DNA from: Mesostigma viride
Taxonomy: Eukaryota; Streptophyta; Mesostigmatophyceae; Mesostigmatales; Mesostigmataceae
Direction of reading: 5' to 3'
Assembly: GCA_009746045.1 (NCBI GenBank)
Contig: RPFO01000084.1
Span: 1,772,816-1,836,815, forward strand
Length of the DNA: 64,000 bases
Position 1 is the first letter of the stretch. The number at the start of each line of letters is the position of its first letter. The translations under genes were made by a program, and so were the position numbers. Shown in pieces: positions 60,313 through 64,000 of the stretch. A model generated the notes under the pieces. It was not told the DNA's origin and did no database searches. It saw nothing but the letters and a program-made list of their open reading frames with translations.

Positions 60313-60740
60313 CAAGGCAGCATCCGAGTGTGTCTGCGGAGGTAGCATTGCCTTCCCACCTAGTCACGCAGAAGGTGGATAGCGAGGATCGCCCACCGTA
60401 TGCACGCGTCAACCGGGTCGGGAGCCCCATGTGTGCACTGCCGACCCTGGTCAGTTACCAAGGGTCGACAGCATACCGTGATCGGGGTAAGGGTCTCGTT
60501 TGGGACACTACCACCGGTCTGTTGGTGCAGCCACCCGCAGAATTTCGTGAGGCCAGCATGGGTTTTCATGTCGGGGCCTCGGCGCTGCCGGGCGTGCTCG
60601 AGAGTGAGCGCTGGTCTTTGATAGGCCAGGCTATGTCGGTGTTGCAGGTCGGGTATGTGCTGCTTGCATCGGTTGCCGTGCGCCAGTCTGGGGGGGCGTC
60701 CCCAGCCAATCCGCCTCAGCAGGTTGAGGCGCGGCAGCCA
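59700..60740 (+). other. DNA cytosine-5 methyltransferase domain within the Gypsy element
   Basis: Domain extent. AdoMet-binding motif I (FAGIGGG), motif IV with the catalytic Cys in a GWEC context instead of the usual PPC or SPC, motif VI (ENV), motif VIII (HRLRAYW) and, toward 60740, a segment RWSLIGQAMSVLQVGYVLL that resembles motif X. Length and the FENVVA and HRxRxYW words recall DNMT3 and DRM enzymes rather than DNMT1. No chromatin-reader domain (PWWP, ADD, BAH, chromo) is attached. It lies between protease and RT. Confidence 0.8.
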
Positions 60741-60817
60741 AACTGAAGCGCCCTGCAGCGACGGGGACTTCATCAGCATGGGGGTGGCGTCTGCGACAGG
60801 TGTGGACTATCATTCTC

Positions 60818-63800
60818 ATGACCGCCCTGCTGACCAGCACCGTGCTGGCCGGCGAGCCCACGCTGCATCGGGTAATACACCGTGCGGCACGCGAGGCTCC
60901 GGCGGTGGGTGTCACACCAGGTGTGGCAGCCTTTTCCTTGTTCCACGACGATGCGGCTAGGGCGCCGCATCTTGAGGCACATGCGGTAGCTGTGGGTGAT
61001 CCCGCGGATACGCACCCCTGGGCTATTGGCGAACACCTTTCTGATGCGCAGCGCTCAGCCATGCTAAAGTGGCTAGGCACTGCAAGGGGGGCCTTCGCTT
61101 TCACAAGTGATGAACTGGGGTGTTTCAATGGTGGGACCATGCGTGTTCCATTGGACACTGACACTCCTTTGTTCCGACGCCAGCATCGCCTGAGTCAGGC
61201 CGAGTTGGATTTTGTAGCCGAGCAATGCAAGGAGTTAGAGGATGCCGGTATCATCAGGCAATCTTCCTCCAGCTATGCTGCTGCCGTTGTCGTTGCGCCC
61301 AAGAAGGACGCTATCACCGGGGCATGGACGGGTATGCGCATGGCCACCGATCTGCGGTTGCTGAATGCACACACACCCGTGGACCGTTACCCCATGCCAC
61401 GTGTGGATGATGTCCTGGATAAGATATCTCCTCATGTGAAGTTTGTGTCCTCGCTGGACCTGCGTAGCGGCTTTCATCAGATCGCAGTTGCGCCGGAGGA
61501 TCAGCGGAAGCTTGCATTCTGGGGGGGCGGCAATTTGTATGAGTGGGTGCGCATGCCCTTTGGGCACCGCAACGCTAGTGCTGTTTTCCAACGAGCTATG
61601 GACAAAGTGCTTGCAGGTCTTCCTTTCGCCGCTTGTTACATTGATGATGTAATCGTCTTTAGCGCGACATTTGAGGAGCACCTGGCGCACTTGGAGCAGG
61701 TTCGCTTGGCTCTCGAGGAGCATAATATGCGGCTGCACCCTGAGAAGTGCAAGTTCGCCCAGCGGACCCTCTCATTCCTTGGTCATCAGATTGTGCCGGG
61801 TGGCCGGACGCCTGATGCCGCCAAGGTCGAATCCATTGCGCAGGCCGCCGTACCCACGGATGTCTCAGGGGTGCGGGCGTATTTGGGTTTGGCTGGCTAT
61901 TACCGAGGTTACATTGAGAACTTCAGCAGCAAGGTGAAGCCCTTGACCGAGTTACTCAAGAAGGGGTGCGTGTGGGCGTGGGGTCCCGCACAGCAACGCG
62001 CCATCGAGACAATCAAGCAGGAGCTCACGTCGGCACCGATTCTGCGCGCCCCTGACTATGCTTTGCCATTTGTGTTATATACCGACTGGTCCAAGGTAGG
62101 ACTGGGTGCGGTCTTGGCGCAAAAGGATGGTGATGGGCGCGAGCACGTTATTGCTTATGCTAGTCGCAGCAACAACCCAGCGGAGAGCCGGTATTCTTCC
62201 TATGAGGGGGAGGCACTGGCTGTGGTGTGGGCCATCAAGCACTTTCGCCCGTATTTATTTGGGCGCGTGTTTACTCTGGTGACAGACCACCAGCCGCTTC
62301 AGTGGCTAATGACCAACACCAACCTGACGGGTAAGCTCGCCCGATGGGCCATGATTATCCAGGAGTACCACATGACCATTGTGCATCGGGCCGGCAAGGA
62401 CCATGTCAACGCCGATGTGCTATCCCGATACGCCATGCCTACCACTGTTGACCACACTGGAGCCCGGGCCATGGGTGCCGAGGGCTCGTCTGGTTCTGTG
62501 GTCTTTGTGAACGCTGCTGGGTATGCGGCCGACGATGAGGAGGAGGCGTGGTGGCGCAGTGTCGAGTACTCTGTGGCGGACTTCGGCATCAGCGACGACC
62601 CGGTGCGGCCGTCGCCATTCACGCCATCCAAAGCTGTGTGCGCTATGGAAGAGGGTAGGTCTCTGTCCTTTGACATTGATCCTTCTCTGCAGCAGCTGAT
62701 CGCTGTGCAGGCTCTCTTAGCGCGTAGCTCTCTTGCTGATTGCTACACCGCTGATATCTGGCTAGATGGTCGAGTTTTGGAGCAAGTGCAGGGTGCTGTC
62801 TTGACTCCTACTCCAGTCGATTGGACTCCTGCTCAGAAGGCGACGGAGTTGAACAGGGTGCAGCACAGGGCTGCAACCTATGGTTGGGAAGATGGGGTTT
62901 TGTACAAGCTGTTGGGCAAGCGTAGGGTGGTCGTCCCACCGCCTGACAAGCGCGTTGCTATAGTGCAGGCGTACCACGAGCGGTATGGTCACTTGGGTGG
63001 CAATCGCACGCTCAGCCTCGTACGGACCAGCTATTGGTGGAATAACATGCGACACACAGTGGCCCAGGTAGTGGCCAGCTGTGTCCCGTGTGCTCGAACC
63101 AAGGCTAACTTTAGCGCAGATCATGGTGCCAAGGAGCTGATGTCGCTTCCCATCAAGGGCTTGTTTTATCGCTGGCACGTCGATCTGTGCGGGCCGTTTC
63201 AGGAGAGCCCTGACGGCAACCTCTATGTCATGGTATGCGTGGAGAGCTTTAGCAAATGGGTTGAGTTGATCCCCATTGCTGACAAGCATGCCGCTACCAC
63301 AGCGAAGCATTTTGCGGACATCATCACCAGGTTTGGGGCTCCCGCGGAGGTAGTCACGGACCAGGGTGGTGAGTTCAGGGGTGAGTTCCAGGAGTTGCTG
63401 GATGGATGTCTTATTGATCACCGTCGCACTTCTCGGGAGCATCCTCAGGCCAATGGTTTGGCTGAGAGATTGGTGCAGACCGTCAAGCAGGCGCTGCGCA
63501 AGTGGAGCCTGCAGGTGCCGGAGTCGGCCAGGTGGGATCGCGAGTTGGCATGGATTGCCATGGGTTATCGCATGTCTCCCCAGGAGTCTCTCGCTACCTT
63601 CTCCCCGTATTTCCTTCTGTTCGGGCGTAATCCTCTTTTGCCTACGGAGGCACAGGTTGCGCACCCCGAACCCATGGCCTTCGACAACGCTCAGCAATTT
63701 TTGGTTGAGGTGCTGGCCAGGGCAGAGACTTTTAAGAAGGTCATGCCCATCGCGATGAACAACTTGTTCATTGCTCAGCACAGGGACTCCCTGCGCTACG

Positions 63801-64000
63801 CTCAGCGCCGGGGGGGCGCATACATGGCTCGCCAGCTGCGGTTTAGGCCAGGGCAGTATGTTTTCCTGCGCACTCAGCTGAAGCACACTTTGGATGTGGA
63901 GGCGGGGCCCACCATTTTGCGCATTGTGGCTATCAAACCATCGGGAGTGGCAATTTTGGAGGGCGCCGACGGGAGCCGTACGACTGACAACCTCAGCAAT
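60818..64000 (+). CDS. Pol (RT, RNase H, integrase) of the Gypsy element, partial
   Basis: Open from about 60728 (first ATG 60818) to the right edge, more than 1,060 codons. RT: MRVPLDTDTPLFRRQHRLS lead-in, VDRYPMPRVDDVLDK, SSLDLRSGFHQI, and the active site YIDD at residues 274-277 (61637-61648), the canonical form. RNase H: LYTDWSKVGLGAVLAQ, YSSYEGEALAVVWA, TDHQPLQWL, ADVLSR. Integrase: HERYGHLGGNRT with CVPCARTK (HHCC), then HVDLCGPF, VTDQGGEF and ANGLAERLVQ (D, D, E). Order RT, RNase H, integrase is Ty3/Gypsy. Function: copying and integrating the element. The end lies outside the window. Confidence 0.9.
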   Translation, partial: MTALLTSTVLAGEPTLHRVIHRAAREAPAVGVTPGVAAFSLFHDDAARAPHLEAHAVAVGDPADTHPWAIGEHLSDAQRSAMLKWLGTARGAFAFTSDELGCFNGGTMRVPLDTDTPLFRRQHRLSQAELDFVAEQCKELEDAGIIRQSSSSYAAAVVVAPKKDAITGAWTGMRMATDLRLLNAHTPVDRYPMPRVDDVLDKISPHVKFVSSLDLRSGFHQIAVAPEDQRKLAFWGGGNLYEWVRMPFGHRNASAVFQRAMDKVLAGLPFAACYIDDVIVFSATFEEHLAHLEQVRLALEEHNMRLHPEKCKFAQRTLSFLGHQIVPGGRTPDAAKVESIAQAAVPTDVSGVRAYLGLAGYYRGYIENFSSKVKPLTELLKKGCVWAWGPAQQRAIETIKQELTSAPILRAPDYALPFVLYTDWSKVGLGAVLAQKDGDGREHVIAYASRSNNPAESRYSSYEGEALAVVWAIKHFRPYLFGRVFTLVTDHQPLQWLMTNTNLTGKLARWAMIIQEYHMTIVHRAGKDHVNADVLSRYAMPTTVDHTGARAMGAEGSSGSVVFVNAAGYAADDEEEAWWRSVEYSVADFGISDDPVRPSPFTPSKAVCAMEEGRSLSFDIDPSLQQLIAVQALLARSSLADCYTADIWLDGRVLEQVQGAVLTPTPVDWTPAQKATELNRVQHRAATYGWEDGVLYKLLGKRRVVVPPPDKRVAIVQAYHERYGHLGGNRTLSLVRTSYWWNNMRHTVAQVVASCVPCARTKANFSADHGAKELMSLPIKGLFYRWHVDLCGPFQESPDGNLYVMVCVESFSKWVELIPIADKHAATTAKHFADIITRFGAPAEVVTDQGGEFRGEFQELLDGCLIDHRRTSREHPQANGLAERLVQTVKQALRKWSLQVPESARWDRELAWIAMGYRMSPQESLATFSPYFLLFGRNPLLPTEAQVAHPEPMAFDNAQQFLVEVLARAETFKKVMPIAMNNLFIAQHRDSLRYAQRRGGAYMARQLRFRPGQYVFLRTQLKHTLDVEAGPTILRIVAIKPSGVAILEGADGSRTTDNLSN

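Larger units (their letters stand above)
54702..64000 (+). mobile_element. Gypsy-type LTR retrotransposon carrying a cytosine-5 methyltransferase (runs off right edge)
   Basis: The left end is placed at TGTCACGG (54702), where repeat X ends. Order of parts: leader with presumed LTR (54702 to about 56100), Gag with coiled coil and zinc knuckle (56236-58330), aspartic protease (about 58950-59330), DNA cytosine-5 methyltransferase (about 59700-60740), RT, RNase H and integrase (60818 to beyond 64000). RT before integrase marks Ty3/Gypsy. The right LTR lies outside. The element looks nearly whole; gag-pol uses more than one reading frame, with about one or two frame changes that may be programmed or may be decay. 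Confidence 0.85.

Noticed and set aside
59700-60740. Methyltransferase as an independent host gene
   Set aside because: It is in one frame with capsid, zinc knuckle and protease and is followed at once by RT, so it belongs to the Gypsy element.
62762-63886. 374-residue minus-strand ORF
   Set aside because: Antisense of the Gypsy integrase, which has its full D-D-E motif set on the plus strand.

Overview
The window looks like repeat-rich nuclear DNA of a eukaryote, most likely an alga, perhaps of the green lineage. There are no operons or bacterial signals, almost every recognisable coding stretch belongs to a transposable element, and the element types (copia-like and Gypsy LTR elements, a non-LTR element of PD-(D/E)XK type, piggyBac) fit a large algal genome. 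The species cannot be fixed from sequence alone. The only candidate non-transposon gene is a short PHD-finger ORF at 8738-9163.

Layout from left to right. (1) 1-2692: the 5' end of copia-like element A1 (minus), inserted in a piggyBac transposase whose 3' half is at 2693-4571. That half is itself split by a tandem palindromic TRIM-like element (3513-4437). (2) 4802-7290: remnant of A-family element A3. (3) 7290-11020: anonymous repeats and the PHD-finger ORF. (4) 11026-45213: a non-LTR (LINE) 3' end split by the 33.8-kb copia-like element F (11246-45005, target duplication CCCCA). F contains A2, A2 contains B (duplication GTATC) and D (duplication GATCC), and D contains a 2.25-kb DNA transposon. 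One segment, 12816-14490, is inverted. (5) 45440-54396: a second LINE copy, split by copia-like element E (45552-54011, duplication TCTGC), which carries a second copy of the DNA transposon. (6) 54702 to the right edge: a Gypsy element whose long first ORF carries a DNMT3-like cytosine-5 methyltransferase between protease and reverse transcriptase.

The copia-like families A, B, D, E and F form a coherent and unusual group. Their LTRs start AGTT and end AACT instead of TG and CA. Where the domains survive, the order is integrase, protease, RT, RNase H. The RT active site reads HGDD instead of YVDD. Families A, D and F have an extra ORF upstream of gag. Most striking, in all five families the 9-11 nt directly after the 5' LTR, where a tRNA primer site is expected, are exactly complementary to a short segment upstream of the 3' LTR. 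The sequence itself differs between families, so the pairing covaries. In A, B and D that segment lies downstream of a tRNA T-arm-like hairpin and a GGCGCC motif. This points to an element-encoded primer or an end-to-end RNA contact, and it is the best candidate for an undescribed system here.

LTR pairs differ by only about 0-5 substitutions, so most insertions are recent, although several interiors are decayed. Virus-like elements are described as fossils, by family, extent, parts and approximate state only.
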